Positions 27,601-36,052 of a DNA stretch of 64,000 nt are shown here, piece by piece. The stretch comes from Sphingobacterium sp. UBA4616 (GTDB lineage Bacteria > Bacteroidota > Bacteroidia > Sphingobacteriales > Sphingobacteriaceae): contig DGIS01000034.1 of assembly GCA_002386525.1 (NCBI GenBank), positions 60,230-124,229 on the forward strand, in the 5' to 3' direction. Every line of letters starts with the position of its first letter. Within the stretch, counting starts at the first letter, position 1. The notes under the pieces were generated by a model. The model was not told the DNA's origin. It saw only the letters and a list, made by a program, of their open reading frames with translations, and did no database searches. The translations under genes were made by a program, and so were the position numbers.

Positions 27601-28000
27601 TTACTGGCTGGACCGATGGACACCAACGAACACCAACGCAAACATCCCAGGTGCCATTATTCCAACAATACCTGGCGTGTCGAATGATGGGGCTGAATTA
27701 AGCAAATCTTACAACCAATATACCAGTTCTGATGCTGTATATGGTGATGCTTCCTATCTAAAATTAAGGTCGGTCAATTTATCGTACAACTTACCGAAAA
27801 GCTGGACTTCCAGACTAAAAATGTCCAATTGCAATATCTTTATGCAAGGTCAAAATCTCTTTACCTGGGCCAAAAACAAATATGTTTTGGATACCGAAAC
27901 TACTGTCCAAGGAGGGCCGTCTGGTTTAGGGACCGGAACGATTGCTCAGGTACTCCCACCATTGCGTACGATTGTATTTGGATTTAACTGTCAATTTTAA
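24650..28000 (+). CDS. SusC/RagA TonB-dependent receptor with STN signalling domain
   Basis: This 1116-residue protein has a signal peptide (to about residue 33, FAYSQ), an STN domain (about 36-108, KIDVSIQGGKLEDVFQTI), a carboxypeptidase-regulatory-like domain (about 115-195), a plug starting LEEVVVIGYGTTTRR, and a barrel ending in Phe (FGFNCQF). It imports an unknown ligand through the outer membrane with the SusD protein 11 bp downstream and signals to the upstream FecR. No glycoside hydrolase is in this operon, so the ligand could be a peptide or another nutrient. Confidence 0.93.
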   Translation: MIKTKPKFRKESRLALLLVCLSTLHVQSFAYSQTEKIDVSIQGGKLEDVFQTINAKSKYKMFFSKSILPDAKVNIVGKKISVKDILSQSLAGSNLTWELLDNNIIAVKEKQQNQRQIAGQVVNENGTPLAGVSVIIKDWQKAEYRTMQTSTATDVNGQWGLRIPNDDVIITFSFIGYQKVEIPAKQLIASPTPIKLKPEEGSLEEVVVIGYGTTTRRLNTGSVASITAKDITSQPVSNPLAALSGRLSGVLIAQNNGIPGSAVQIQIRNQASLSGTTSGSIPLYVIDGVPFTNFNGGQPATDNLNSFGISASSGGLSPFSMINPADIERIDVLKDADATAIYGSRGANGVVLITTKKGSAGRTRIGVNFNTGFTEVNRFIPMLNLEQYLTLRKEAFANAGVTPTADNAPDLMLWDQNKSTDWQKMLIGNKGHITDVQANMSGGNESTRFFFNSGYRRESTVFYGDSKNSRFTSRLNLDHTSSDKKFNAALSVSYANDNSDMPSSDVTSLYNLAPNYPIYGDNGKYYWLPSTTFIDNPIALLERKYFGNTNNLISNANLSYKIIPGLTAKANFGYTITQLNQNNQRPITSLNNTVTNPLGASSFSNTKAENWIIEPTLDYVKNVGEGRLTALIGTSFQQNSSRSQTTNGSNYSNDALLGSLGAAGQFTASNNLVYYKYNAVFGKVNYDWKGKYLFNGTFRRDGSSRFGPKNRFGNFGAIGLGWVFVKEDFVQDNLQFLSFGKLRASYGTTGNDQISNYLYLPLYSSVTPYLNNPSMNVGSLPNEYIKWETTKKLEFAIDLGFLKDRILFTGNFFRNRSSDQITDLVLSTQTGYNSYKENLPALIQNTGLELELNTTNVTNENFTWKTSANFTFYKNKLVEFPGIENTFYASSFLVGEPLNMIRLYHYQGVDPATGRAIFEDRDGDGAMTANDLYVADLGTPFYGGFNNTFSYKGFELGVFFQFNHRFGLTKILNSRPGALVNQNDYWLDRWTPTNTNANIPGAIIPTIPGVSNDGAELSKSYNQYTSSDAVYGDASYLKLRSVNLSYNLPKSWTSRLKMSNCNIFMQGQNLFTWAKNKYVLDTETTVQGGPSGLGTGTIAQVLPPLRTIVFGFNCQF

Positions 28001-28011
28001 AACTAGAAACC

Positions 28012-29397
28012 ATGAAATTAAACATCAATAACAATATATTTTTATCCGCCATCACCAGTGCAACGCTGCTTGTCAGCTCCTGTTCAAAATTCGTGGAGTT
28101 GGGTGCTCCTCCAAATCAAGTGCTAGCGGGTGAAGCGTTCGCTACGGATGCTTCTGCAAACAGCGTGATCAGGGGGTTGTATACCACAACATTAAGCATT
28201 AATCTTCCCGGTACCTCAACTTTCTATACCGGGTTGGCAGCCGACGATCTTCAGTACAATTCGGCCGACCCCAATACTTCCGAATTCGCGAGTAATAATC
28301 TGCTGAATACAAATGGTCATGTTGCCAACTTTTGGTACAATACCTATCAGCTTATCAAAAATGCGAATAACGCGATATCCGGTCTCGAAGCATCCACTTC
28401 CCTTACCCCAAGTGTAAAGGATCAACTCCTGGGAGAAGCAAAATTTTTTAGAGCTTATGCCTATTTCTATCTCGTCAATCTGTATGGTGATGTGCCGTTA
28501 CAGTTGCGCGATGACCTGCATGCATTTGAAGACGCCGCACTTCCACGGACGCCCGCACAGCAAGTTTATGATCAGATTATTGCAGATCTTAAAGATGCGG
28601 AGAGCAAAATGGCTCCAACCTATGATGCTACTGCCAGTCCACGAGGACGCGCCAATAAGGCTGCCGCCAGCGCTTTACTGGCCAGAGTATACCTTTACCA
28701 AAAAGATTATCAAAATGCGGAATCTTATGCAACTAAAGTTTTGCAGTCAACTGACTACGGTATGCCTACACCTGATAAAAACTTTGTAAACTCGAGCAAT
28801 GAGGTTATTCTCCAACTTGGAAATCAGACTGGAGTGACCACATTCGGTGCCAATTATATAACGACAGCTACAGTGACACCGGGATACACACTGCCAGATG
28901 CTGTATACAACAGTTTTGAGACCTTGCCTACACCTGATTTAAGAAAGACCAATTGGACAAGTTCAAAGACGGTATCCAATAAAACCTATTATGCCATAAC
29001 CAAATATAAAGCGTCCTCAGGCGCAGGGTCCGAATATCACATTATGCTACGTTTAGCTGAACAATATCTTATCCGTGCGGAAGCGAGGGCCAAGCTCGGA
29101 AAATTAACAGAGGCAAGAACGGATGTAGATGCCGTACGCAGTCGTGCGGGACTTGCGGGACTTAACACAAGCTTAAACCAAACCCAATTATTGTCTGCTA
29201 TAGAGACCGAACGCCTCCATGAATTTTTTGGTGAGTTTGGCCATCGCTGGCTCGATCTGAAACGAACCGAACGCGCTAGCACTGTGCTGTCTCCAATCAA
29301 ATCCAACTGGCAACCAACAGATGTCTTATTTCCTATCCCCCAAGCTCAGATTTTAATCAATAGAAGTTTGACACAAAATCCAGGATACGAAAATTAA
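28012..29397 (+). CDS. SusD/RagB-family outer-membrane lipoprotein
   Basis: This 461-residue lipoprotein has lipobox LVSSC with acylated Cys24. SusD hallmarks are LGEAKFFRAYAYFYLVNLYGDVPL near residue 145, a TPR-like NKAAASALLARVYLYQKDY region, RLAEQYLIRAEARAKLG, and the C-terminal HRWLDLKRTERA with final NPGYEN. It is the partner lid of the SusC just upstream. At 461 residues it is shorter than the other two SusD proteins here (588-591), typical of the RagB-like subgroup. Confidence 0.92.
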   Translation: MKLNINNNIFLSAITSATLLVSSCSKFVELGAPPNQVLAGEAFATDASANSVIRGLYTTTLSINLPGTSTFYTGLAADDLQYNSADPNTSEFASNNLLNTNGHVANFWYNTYQLIKNANNAISGLEASTSLTPSVKDQLLGEAKFFRAYAYFYLVNLYGDVPLQLRDDLHAFEDAALPRTPAQQVYDQIIADLKDAESKMAPTYDATASPRGRANKAAASALLARVYLYQKDYQNAESYATKVLQSTDYGMPTPDKNFVNSSNEVILQLGNQTGVTTFGANYITTATVTPGYTLPDAVYNSFETLPTPDLRKTNWTSSKTVSNKTYYAITKYKASSGAGSEYHIMLRLAEQYLIRAEARAKLGKLTEARTDVDAVRSRAGLAGLNTSLNQTQLLSAIETERLHEFFGEFGHRWLDLKRTERASTVLSPIKSNWQPTDVLFPIPQAQILINRSLTQNPGYEN

Positions 29398-29422
29398 GGA
29401 ACTTAAAAATCATATATATATA

Positions 29423-30895
29423 ATGAAAAGAAAAATCTTGACGGCTGCTTTCGCGCTTGCGCTAACAGCAGCATTTGCACAACAACCCGCAAAAAACAAA
29501 TACCAACACTATCTGCCTATTATAGAAAAAGGGACAATAGAGCAAAAGGATTCGCTCGCGAATGTATTAATGAGCGAGCTAAAGACTTATAAGTCTGAAG
29601 AAGACTACCGCACGACGATCAATATTCTGCGCTCTTTAGGCAAAGAAGATCTTCAAACATCGGTCGAGGAATTGGCAAAGAAAAAATACCCAAAAGGATC
29701 ACTAACCCGCGATGCCTTTATAACCAATGTTTTTTACACTGCCAGTACGCCATTGGCAAAAGAGAAAGCGTACAATGAACTTATAAAAAAGTGGCCAGTT
29801 AAGAACTTCAGCGAAGAGCCCCTCACCTATGATTATGTATTAGCTAATCTAGCGCAGAGTTTTGCCAACGACGGAAATGCCCCAAAAGCAATACATTATC
29901 TTGGTGAGATGAAAGAACGATTCTGGCGCGGAAACGGCTATATCCCTGTGGGACAAATTTTGTTGAGTGCGGGCGACACGGCAACTGCGGCACCGCTCTT
30001 AAAAACTGCCATGGACGATAGCTATTATTATTTAACGCTTCCAGAGAATGAAAAAGATAATAAAGCCCGTTTTGCAGGTATGGGCTATGCGAGCTCCATG
30101 TCCGCTTATGTCAATATCCTCGTTGCGCAGAAAAAATATGCCGAAGCACTCAATTATATAGAGAATGCTTTAAAAGTCGCTCCAGAACAAGCGGATCGTC
30201 TTGCAATGGTCTATTACAAATCACTAATGGGTACTGGAAGAAAGCTAGAGGCCTATAATATTCTGACCAAATTATATGCTAAAGGGCAGTTTGCTGTCGA
30301 AAATGATCTTAAGAAATTGTATACCGAATTGAACGGTTCTGATCAAGGCTACGAACGTTTTAACGCTTCCCTGCAAACGGAATTAACGCAGAACATTCGT
30401 AACCATATCAAAGAAATGGCAGTTTTTAAGCCCGCACCTGATTTTGAGCTGCTCAATATGAAAGGTGAGAAAGTCTCGTTGAGCAGTTTAAAAGGGAAAG
30501 TGGTGGTATTAGATTTTTGGGCAACCTGGTGTCAACCCTGTGTCCGCTCATTTCCGGGAATGAAAGCTGCACAAGAATCGTATGCAAATGATAAAGATGT
30601 TCAATTTTTGTTCATGAATACCTGGGAACGCGATAAAAATTACAAAGAAAATGTGGTCTCCTTTATCACTAAAAATAATTATCCGTTTGAAGTGCTTTAC
30701 GATGATCAAAAAGATCCGCAAACTGGAGAGGTAATGGCGGCGAAATTTGGTGTCAAAGGTATTCCTGCAAAATTTATCATCGACAAAGAAGGCAATATTC
30801 GTTACTTTTTAACAGGATCTACGCCAAACGTGGACTATATCAAATTAGAAATGAAAGAGCTTATTGAGGCGGCTAAGAAACCTTATAAGGGCTAA
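29423..30895 (+). CDS. TlpA-like thioredoxin-fold protein, periplasmic
   Basis: This 490-residue protein has a signal peptide (1-19, ending AFAQ), a long helical TPR-like N-terminal region (about 25-330, including MSAYVNILVAQKKYAEALNYIENALKVAPEQ), and a C-terminal AhpC/TSA-thioredoxin domain (about 335-485) with redox motif WCQPC (Cys370, Cys373) and a cis-proline segment GIPAKFIID. Such proteins reduce or shuffle disulfides in the periplasm. It follows susD by 25 bp, so it belongs to the sigma/FecR-controlled operon. Its place there suggests the imported ligand or an exported partner contains thiols. Confidence 0.85.
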   Translation: MKRKILTAAFALALTAAFAQQPAKNKYQHYLPIIEKGTIEQKDSLANVLMSELKTYKSEEDYRTTINILRSLGKEDLQTSVEELAKKKYPKGSLTRDAFITNVFYTASTPLAKEKAYNELIKKWPVKNFSEEPLTYDYVLANLAQSFANDGNAPKAIHYLGEMKERFWRGNGYIPVGQILLSAGDTATAAPLLKTAMDDSYYYLTLPENEKDNKARFAGMGYASSMSAYVNILVAQKKYAEALNYIENALKVAPEQADRLAMVYYKSLMGTGRKLEAYNILTKLYAKGQFAVENDLKKLYTELNGSDQGYERFNASLQTELTQNIRNHIKEMAVFKPAPDFELLNMKGEKVSLSSLKGKVVVLDFWATWCQPCVRSFPGMKAAQESYANDKDVQFLFMNTWERDKNYKENVVSFITKNNYPFEVLYDDQKDPQTGEVMAAKFGVKGIPAKFIIDKEGNIRYFLTGSTPNVDYIKLEMKELIEAAKKPYKG

Positions 30896-30898
30896 AAA

Positions 30899-30932
30899 GA
30901 CGTCTGCCTCCGCTGGGGGGGCAGACATCTTT
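30899..30932 (+). terminator. terminator after the thioredoxin gene
   Basis: Stem GTCTGCC (30902-30908) with GGCAGAC (30920-30926), extended by outer pairs and followed by ATCTTT, directly after the stop codon at 30895. It closes the sigma-to-thioredoxin operon. Confidence 0.7.
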
Positions 30933-31023
30933 ACAATCAACATTGTGGTGCTATCCCCGGTATGTGAGCCATACAGCACATAAAACTGAGCCATCGGCGA
31001 AAAAATAACCTCCTTTTGAGTCC

Positions 31024-31031
31024 TATCTTTG
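31024..31031 (+). promoter_or_regulatory. candidate -7 element
   Basis: TATCTTTG matches TAnnTTTG and lies 13 bp before the metallo-hydrolase start codon. No good -33 element is visible. Confidence 0.35.
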
Positions 31032-31044
31032 TTGCCATACAACA

Positions 31045-32175
31045 ATGCAGATGACAACAAGAAATAACAGCAATAAGTGGCTTCGGTTTTTGAAAAAAAC
31101 AATCTTAGGACTGACTGTTCTCATCGCTTTCATCGGACTATATATGATGCATCCACAATTTGGCAGAAGACCTTCAGGCGAAAGACTTCAGCGTATTCAG
31201 CTATCCAAGCAGTTTAAGGACGGTAAATTTCGCAATATGAGCCCTACACCACAGTTAACACAACCATGGACGGTGGCCCTATACGATTATTTTTTTAAGC
31301 GCTCGGACGAAACAAGTCCCAAACATGCGATACCTACGATGAGCATCGACTGGACAAAACTGCTAAGTCAGTCTCACGGACTTGTTTGGTTTGGCCACTC
31401 CTCCTATTTTCTTCGTTTAGATGGCAAGAACATCCTTGTTGACCCCGTATTCAGTGGCAGCGCCTCTCCTATTCCGGGCAGTGTAAAGGCTTTTAAAGGG
31501 GCCGATGTCTCTACCGCGGCCGACCTGCCGCCGATTGACTTTCTATTTATATCACACGACCATTATGATCACATGGACTACAAAACGCTAAAGGCATTAC
31601 AGCCCCGAGTTGGAAAGGTCATTGTTGGTCTTGGTGTTGGTTCCCACCTCGAATATTGGGGGTATCGTCCCGAACAGATCATCGAAAAAGACTGGTGGGA
31701 TCAGGTCGATCTTGGCGACGGATTTCAGGTAACGGTCACCCCGGCACGACATTTCTCGGGCCGCAGCATCTTTACTGCTAATACCTTATGGGCCTCCTAC
31801 GTCCTCCAGACACCTTCCCTAAAACTCTATTTAGGAGGAGATAGTGGCTACGATAGCCATTTTAAAGAAATCGGCAATCAATTAGGTCCCTTTGATCTCG
31901 CCATATTGGAAAATGGCCAATATGATCTCAGCTGGAAACATATCCACATGATGCCAGAAGAGGTTGTCCAAGCAGCACATGACCTCAAAGCCACCTTGCT
32001 GTTTCCCGTCCATTCATCTAAGTTTGTACTTGCCAATCATGCCTGGAACGAGCCCTTGGAACGCATTTCCGCGGAAGCTGCAAAACAGCAGCAACCTCTG
32101 CTCACTCCGATGATCGGCCAGGTCATCAACCTTAATCAGGCCCCCACAGAACCTAGCTATTGGTGGAGAAAATAA
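31045..32175 (+). CDS. metallo-beta-lactamase-fold hydrolase, NAPE-PLD-like
   Basis: This 376-residue protein has an N-terminal membrane anchor or signal (about 15-37, ILGLTVLIAFIGLYMM). The metal-binding motif SHDHYDHMD (about residue 171) and the later HFSGR, LGGDSGY and HIHMMPEE segments fit the NAPE-phospholipase-D-like branch, which includes bacterial UlaG-like and RomA-like proteins. The likely role is hydrolysis of a phosphodiester or ester at the periplasmic membrane face. It converges on the AraC gene with 2 bp between stop codons. The substrate is unknown. Confidence 0.8.
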   Translation: MQMTTRNNSNKWLRFLKKTILGLTVLIAFIGLYMMHPQFGRRPSGERLQRIQLSKQFKDGKFRNMSPTPQLTQPWTVALYDYFFKRSDETSPKHAIPTMSIDWTKLLSQSHGLVWFGHSSYFLRLDGKNILVDPVFSGSASPIPGSVKAFKGADVSTAADLPPIDFLFISHDHYDHMDYKTLKALQPRVGKVIVGLGVGSHLEYWGYRPEQIIEKDWWDQVDLGDGFQVTVTPARHFSGRSIFTANTLWASYVLQTPSLKLYLGGDSGYDSHFKEIGNQLGPFDLAILENGQYDLSWKHIHMMPEEVVQAAHDLKATLLFPVHSSKFVLANHAWNEPLERISAEAAKQQQPLLTPMIGQVINLNQAPTEPSYWWRK

Positions 32176-32177
32176 TT

Positions 32178-32993
32178 CTATGCGACCGAGTTGATGGTCG
32201 CCGGCGTTATCCCAAACTTCTCTTTGAAAGAAGCATAAAAATGAGAGAGGTTTTCAAAGCCGAGATCGAGATAAAAATCGGAAGGTTTTTGACGCTTATT
32301 TTCGATCAGGTAATAGGCCTCAGAAAGACGTTTTTCCTGTAGCCATTTTCGGGGTGATGTCTGAAATATCTTTTCAAAATCACGTTTAAAACTCGCTAAG
32401 CTACGCCCGGTCAGTTTCGCAAAGTTTTCGAGGGGTACATTGTACCGATAGTTTCTGACCATAAACTGTTCCAGATCTATCTTATGTGGTTCTGAGAAGT
32501 CAAACAACAGATCTTTCAGCTGCGGATAACTCTCCAATAATAAGGTAATCAATTCATAGATTTTGATCTGTTCCATCTGCGGACTCACACGATCCGCGGC
32601 CTCGGCATAAGGAGCCAATGATTCGAAATAACTTTTGATAAACAGGTTGCTTTCCAGCACGACATTGGACTCCCCTACGTATTTTTTATCCGAACTAAGG
32701 TGATGATCCATCGCATATTGCTTCAGGCGATCCGCTTGCAACAATACGGAAACAGATTTGTAAACATTATTGGCTGCCGGATGCTTAAAAGCTTTCGCCA
32801 ATTGGTTTCTACGCGCCACAACAAGCTGCCCCTCGGTGGCGATCAGTTTTCCCTTCTGATGGTCGAGATGCGTCTCACCCGACAGCTGAAAAAACACCAC
32901 ATGCTCAGGGATAAACTGTTCGTGGCCAAATACTTTTTCGACATAACAGGAATACAAAAAAGCCTTCCCGAAATCATTCTCTTTTATGCTCAT
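32178..32993 (-). CDS. AraC-family transcriptional regulator
   Basis: ATG 32993 (271 residues, MSIKENDFGK) is preferred over ATG 33023, which would add 10 residues of poor character. The N-terminal half is a cupin-like sensory domain. The C-terminal AraC double helix-turn-helix (about 165-270) contains VPLENFAKLTGRSLASFKRDFEKIF and DLGFENLSHFYASFKEKFGITP. It converges with the metallo-hydrolase gene. The effector is unknown. Confidence 0.85.
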   Translation of the reverse strand: MSIKENDFGKAFLYSCYVEKVFGHEQFIPEHVVFFQLSGETHLDHQKGKLIATEGQLVVARRNQLAKAFKHPAANNVYKSVSVLLQADRLKQYAMDHHLSSDKKYVGESNVVLESNLFIKSYFESLAPYAEAADRVSPQMEQIKIYELITLLLESYPQLKDLLFDFSEPHKIDLEQFMVRNYRYNVPLENFAKLTGRSLASFKRDFEKIFQTSPRKWLQEKRLSEAYYLIENKRQKPSDFYLDLGFENLSHFYASFKEKFGITPATINSVA

Positions 32994-33207
32994 TATTATT
33001 TCTTTATACAGCCCAGCGATCATTGGTACCGATATCCAAACACCGCCCTAGCCTAAAGGTAACAAATATCCAATACCTTTTACAAAATCCAATTGTCGGA
33101 AAGCTCAATTTATACATCCTCAAAAGCTCAAGCATAAAAATAGCCCAATCCTTAAGTATTTAAAACTACATCCGAGGTTATTGAGCCATTGGCAACAAAT
33201 GCTGCGA

Positions 33208-33792
33208 CTATTTCTTTGCTGCAAGCCGTTTTCGTATAATACTGACAAATTCCGGCGAAACACCCAAATAAGAAGCAATATAATACTGTGGTACTCGCTG
33301 AGATATCGTAGGATAAAGCGCGATAAATTCGAGGTATCGATCTGCCGCAGGTTTGGCCATCGTATGGATCAACCTATTCTGCAAAACAGCGAGTCGGCGC
33401 TGAACCAGCATACGAAATACACGTTCAAATTTTGGAATCGTCTCCAGCAGCCGCTCTTTCGTATCTGGTGTCAGCATTAAAAACTCACTATCTTCCAATG
33501 TTTCCATGTATAGGCTCGAAGGCGTATGATAATGAAAAGATGCAATATCACTGATCCACCAGTCTTCGACCGCAAAGGCTAAAGTTACTTCGAAGCCATT
33601 TTCGTCGAGGTAGTAGATCCGCACCCAGCCCTTTTGCAGATAACCTTCAAACTGGCAGATCTCCCCTTCCTCCAATAACATGGTCTTCTTGGGAACTTTT
33701 TTTGTCGTTAACATACCTGTGAACTGCTCGGTCTCTTCTGCGGTCAACGTAATGCACTTAGACACATTTTTTAGAATATTTTCGTATAACAT
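33208..33792 (-). CDS. Crp/Fnr-family transcriptional regulator (no iron-sulfur cysteines)
   Basis: This 194-residue protein has a cyclic-nucleotide-binding fold (about 12-120, LLEEGEICQFEGYLQKGWVRIYY) and a C-terminal helix-turn-helix (VPQYYIASYLGVSPEFVSIIRKRL). It lacks the clustered cysteines seen in the Crp/Fnr protein at 49434, so it is not an oxygen sensor of that type. This short form is very common in Bacteroidota. Upstream of it is a two-component pair on the same strand, 26 bp away. Confidence 0.85.
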   Translation of the reverse strand: MLYENILKNVSKCITLTAEETEQFTGMLTTKKVPKKTMLLEEGEICQFEGYLQKGWVRIYYLDENGFEVTLAFAVEDWWISDIASFHYHTPSSLYMETLEDSEFLMLTPDTKERLLETIPKFERVFRMLVQRRLAVLQNRLIHTMAKPAADRYLEFIALYPTISQRVPQYYIASYLGVSPEFVSIIRKRLAAKK

Positions 33793-33818
33793 TGTATTGA
33801 TCTTCGTGTAAAAAAGAA

Positions 33819-34523
33819 TTAGATAGGTTCATGTAATATATAACCCGCACCATAGATACTTTCGATGTGGAGTTTACGATCCATCTGCAATAACTTGCGG
33901 AGCCTGGAGATAAAAACTTCCAAACTCTTGCCATTGAAAAAGTCTGTATTGCCCCAAAATTGCAGGAGTAGATCTTTTTTACTGACCAACATATTTTTAT
34001 TCAGAATCAAAAAATGCAGCAATTCTGCTTCCCTGACAGTGAGTTTTTGCACCTGTTGTAAACCATTATTCAGTGTAAACCGCTCCATATTGAGCCGCAG
34101 GTTGCCTATCTGCAATTCTACCTGTAAAAGAGCATCTTTATCTAAAACAGATGCCACCTTCAATAAATTGCGGATCTTGAGCAATATTTCGTCCATATCA
34201 AAAGGTTTGGCAATATAATCAACAGCGCCTAAAGAAAGCCCCTTTAATCGAGCGTTGCGTTCATGAAGTGCTGTCAAAAAGAAAACAGGCTGCCCCGGAT
34301 TACTAGCGATCATCCGTTGCGCAAGATCAAAACCGTTACCATCGGGCAGCTGGATATCGATGATCAGAAGTTTGACCGAAACACGCTGAAAATTTTCCCA
34401 GCCCCCTTCAGCCGTACTTTCCCAAAGCACCGTAAATCCTTTGTAGCGCAAATAGCGCGAAAAAACCTCTCCCAGATCGGGTTCGTCTTCGATCAAAAGA
34501 ATATCAATCTTGTCTTTTGCCAT
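33819..34523 (-). CDS. OmpR-family response regulator
   Basis: ATG 34523 gives 234 residues beginning MAKDKIDILLIEDEPDLG, and it overlaps the kinase stop by 20 bp, indicating translational coupling. The GTG at 34568 is rejected. The receiver domain has the phosphoacceptor in LLIIDIQLPDG (Asp56) and Lys in IAKPFD. A winged-helix trans-reg-C domain (about 135-232, VSKKDLLLQFWGNTDFFNGKSLEVFISRLRKLL) follows. It acts with the overlapping histidine kinase. Confidence 0.92.
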   Translation of the reverse strand: MAKDKIDILLIEDEPDLGEVFSRYLRYKGFTVLWESTAEGGWENFQRVSVKLLIIDIQLPDGNGFDLAQRMIASNPGQPVFFLTALHERNARLKGLSLGAVDYIAKPFDMDEILLKIRNLLKVASVLDKDALLQVELQIGNLRLNMERFTLNNGLQQVQKLTVREAELLHFLILNKNMLVSKKDLLLQFWGNTDFFNGKSLEVFISRLRKLLQMDRKLHIESIYGAGYILHEPI

Positions 34524-35922
34524 TGAATGCCGCATTACCCATGTAAATATAAAAAATCGTCCCAGCACTTGGCTTTTCTTCGATATGAATTGTCCAGCCC
34601 AAACGGTCCAAACAGGATTTAATGTAATACAAACCTAATCCAAGTCCCGGTTTATTACCCGATAATCTTCCCCGATAAAATGCTGTAAATACTTTAGAAC
34701 GTTCATTGGAGGCTATACCAGATCCATTATCTGCTACTTTGAGACAATATTGGTCTTCTGTCAACTGCCAGGTAAACCGAATAGTCTTTTGATCACTGTC
34801 ATTAAATTTGATGGCATTGGACACCAGGTTATCTAAGATCGAAAAATAATAATCTTCATCTAATTTCATTTCTACGTCAGACAATAGTGCTTCGTATCGG
34901 ATTTCAATCTCATCTTGATAACGCAAACGGAGCTCATCCAGCAGCTGCTGTGTCAGCTGGTTCAGCGGAAGCTGCACGACTTTTGGTGGCCGTTCTTGTA
35001 AGGCAACAGATCCCATAACCTGTTCAAAATAAGCTTTGAGCCGCTTTGCCTGCCGCTCCACGATTAGCCCCAGCTGCATCACTTCCCGCTCATCTTTATT
35101 GGTTTCACGGTCAATCAGGCTGTGTGCACTGATCAGGATTGTCGTCAGCGGTGTATTGAATTCATGCCGCATATGGTTCAGAAAACTTGTTTTGAGATCG
35201 GCAAGCTTACGCTGGCTAATCCAATTTTTATAGGTCCGGTAACTAAGCAGCACAATGACGGCAATACAAGTCAAAGACAGCAAAAAAACGGGTGCCATCT
35301 GTTGGAAAATTCGCCAGCCTCGATTCTCATAATCTACGTATAGGCTATACGTAAATCGATAGGTGAATGGATTTTTATCACTCACCGATAGTTCAAATAC
35401 CCGATTGTTTAGCCCAGGATTTTCAAGTCTACCGCTTATGGCCCCAGCAGGATTATCACTGGCCGTTTCATAAAATACCTTCCAAACATTAACTGTCGCA
35501 TCGTAAACTTCCAATTTATCAAAATGGAATAGATAGACAAGATCTCTATCAAGTTGCTGCTGCTGTACAATCTGCTGAAAGATACTATCCAGTGATTGCT
35601 CTTGCCGCAAGCGCTTGAGAAAAGGTTCCATACATTGTTGTGCAAATTCAGAAGCATCTGAGGCACCAGTGTGCTTTTTTTTATACCAGATCGAAAGACA
35701 TGGCACCAATGAAGTTTGGAATATCGTATTACCACCGGGGAATATCTTATCGTCCATTACTGCAGCACCATAGGCATTCTGAATCAGATTGAGCTGTCCA
35801 ATCTGGTAATTTTTATCTTCAAGCTTATACGTATTGAAGATCAAAAAACCGATCAACAGGGTCAAGATCAGGAAGCTGGTGCCAAATGCCCAGGGATATA
35901 TATTTCTACCGGCGCTGTTCAT
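34504..35922 (-). CDS. sensor histidine kinase
   Basis: This 472-residue kinase has two membrane helices (about 13-30 and 215-235) enclosing a periplasmic sensor domain of about 185 residues. The cytoplasmic part has the H-box MRHEFNTPLTTI (His253), the N-box LDNLVSNAIKFN, and the G-box LKVADNGSGIASNERS with PGLGLGLYYIKS. It overlaps the response regulator gene. It is divergent from the GH29 gene at 36053, which could be a target, but that is not proven. The stimulus is unknown. Confidence 0.92.
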   Translation of the reverse strand: MNSAGRNIYPWAFGTSFLILTLLIGFLIFNTYKLEDKNYQIGQLNLIQNAYGAAVMDDKIFPGGNTIFQTSLVPCLSIWYKKKHTGASDASEFAQQCMEPFLKRLRQEQSLDSIFQQIVQQQQLDRDLVYLFHFDKLEVYDATVNVWKVFYETASDNPAGAISGRLENPGLNNRVFELSVSDKNPFTYRFTYSLYVDYENRGWRIFQQMAPVFLLSLTCIAVIVLLSYRTYKNWISQRKLADLKTSFLNHMRHEFNTPLTTILISAHSLIDRETNKDEREVMQLGLIVERQAKRLKAYFEQVMGSVALQERPPKVVQLPLNQLTQQLLDELRLRYQDEIEIRYEALLSDVEMKLDEDYYFSILDNLVSNAIKFNDSDQKTIRFTWQLTEDQYCLKVADNGSGIASNERSKVFTAFYRGRLSGNKPGLGLGLYYIKSCLDRLGWTIHIEEKPSAGTIFYIYMGNAAFNGKRQD

Positions 35923-36052
35923 GGTTTAAAAATAACATCTATTTATCGATCCAAGATACCCATTAGGCTTTTATTAGGCATTCATTAGGTTTCTGTTAAA
36001 TACAGGTTACTCCTCCTTGTCCTATCTTTACAGCCTAACAAATTAGCAAATT

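Noticed and set aside
33208..33792. FNR-type oxygen sensing by this Crp-family protein
   Set aside because: It lacks the N-terminal cysteine cluster found in the protein at 49434.
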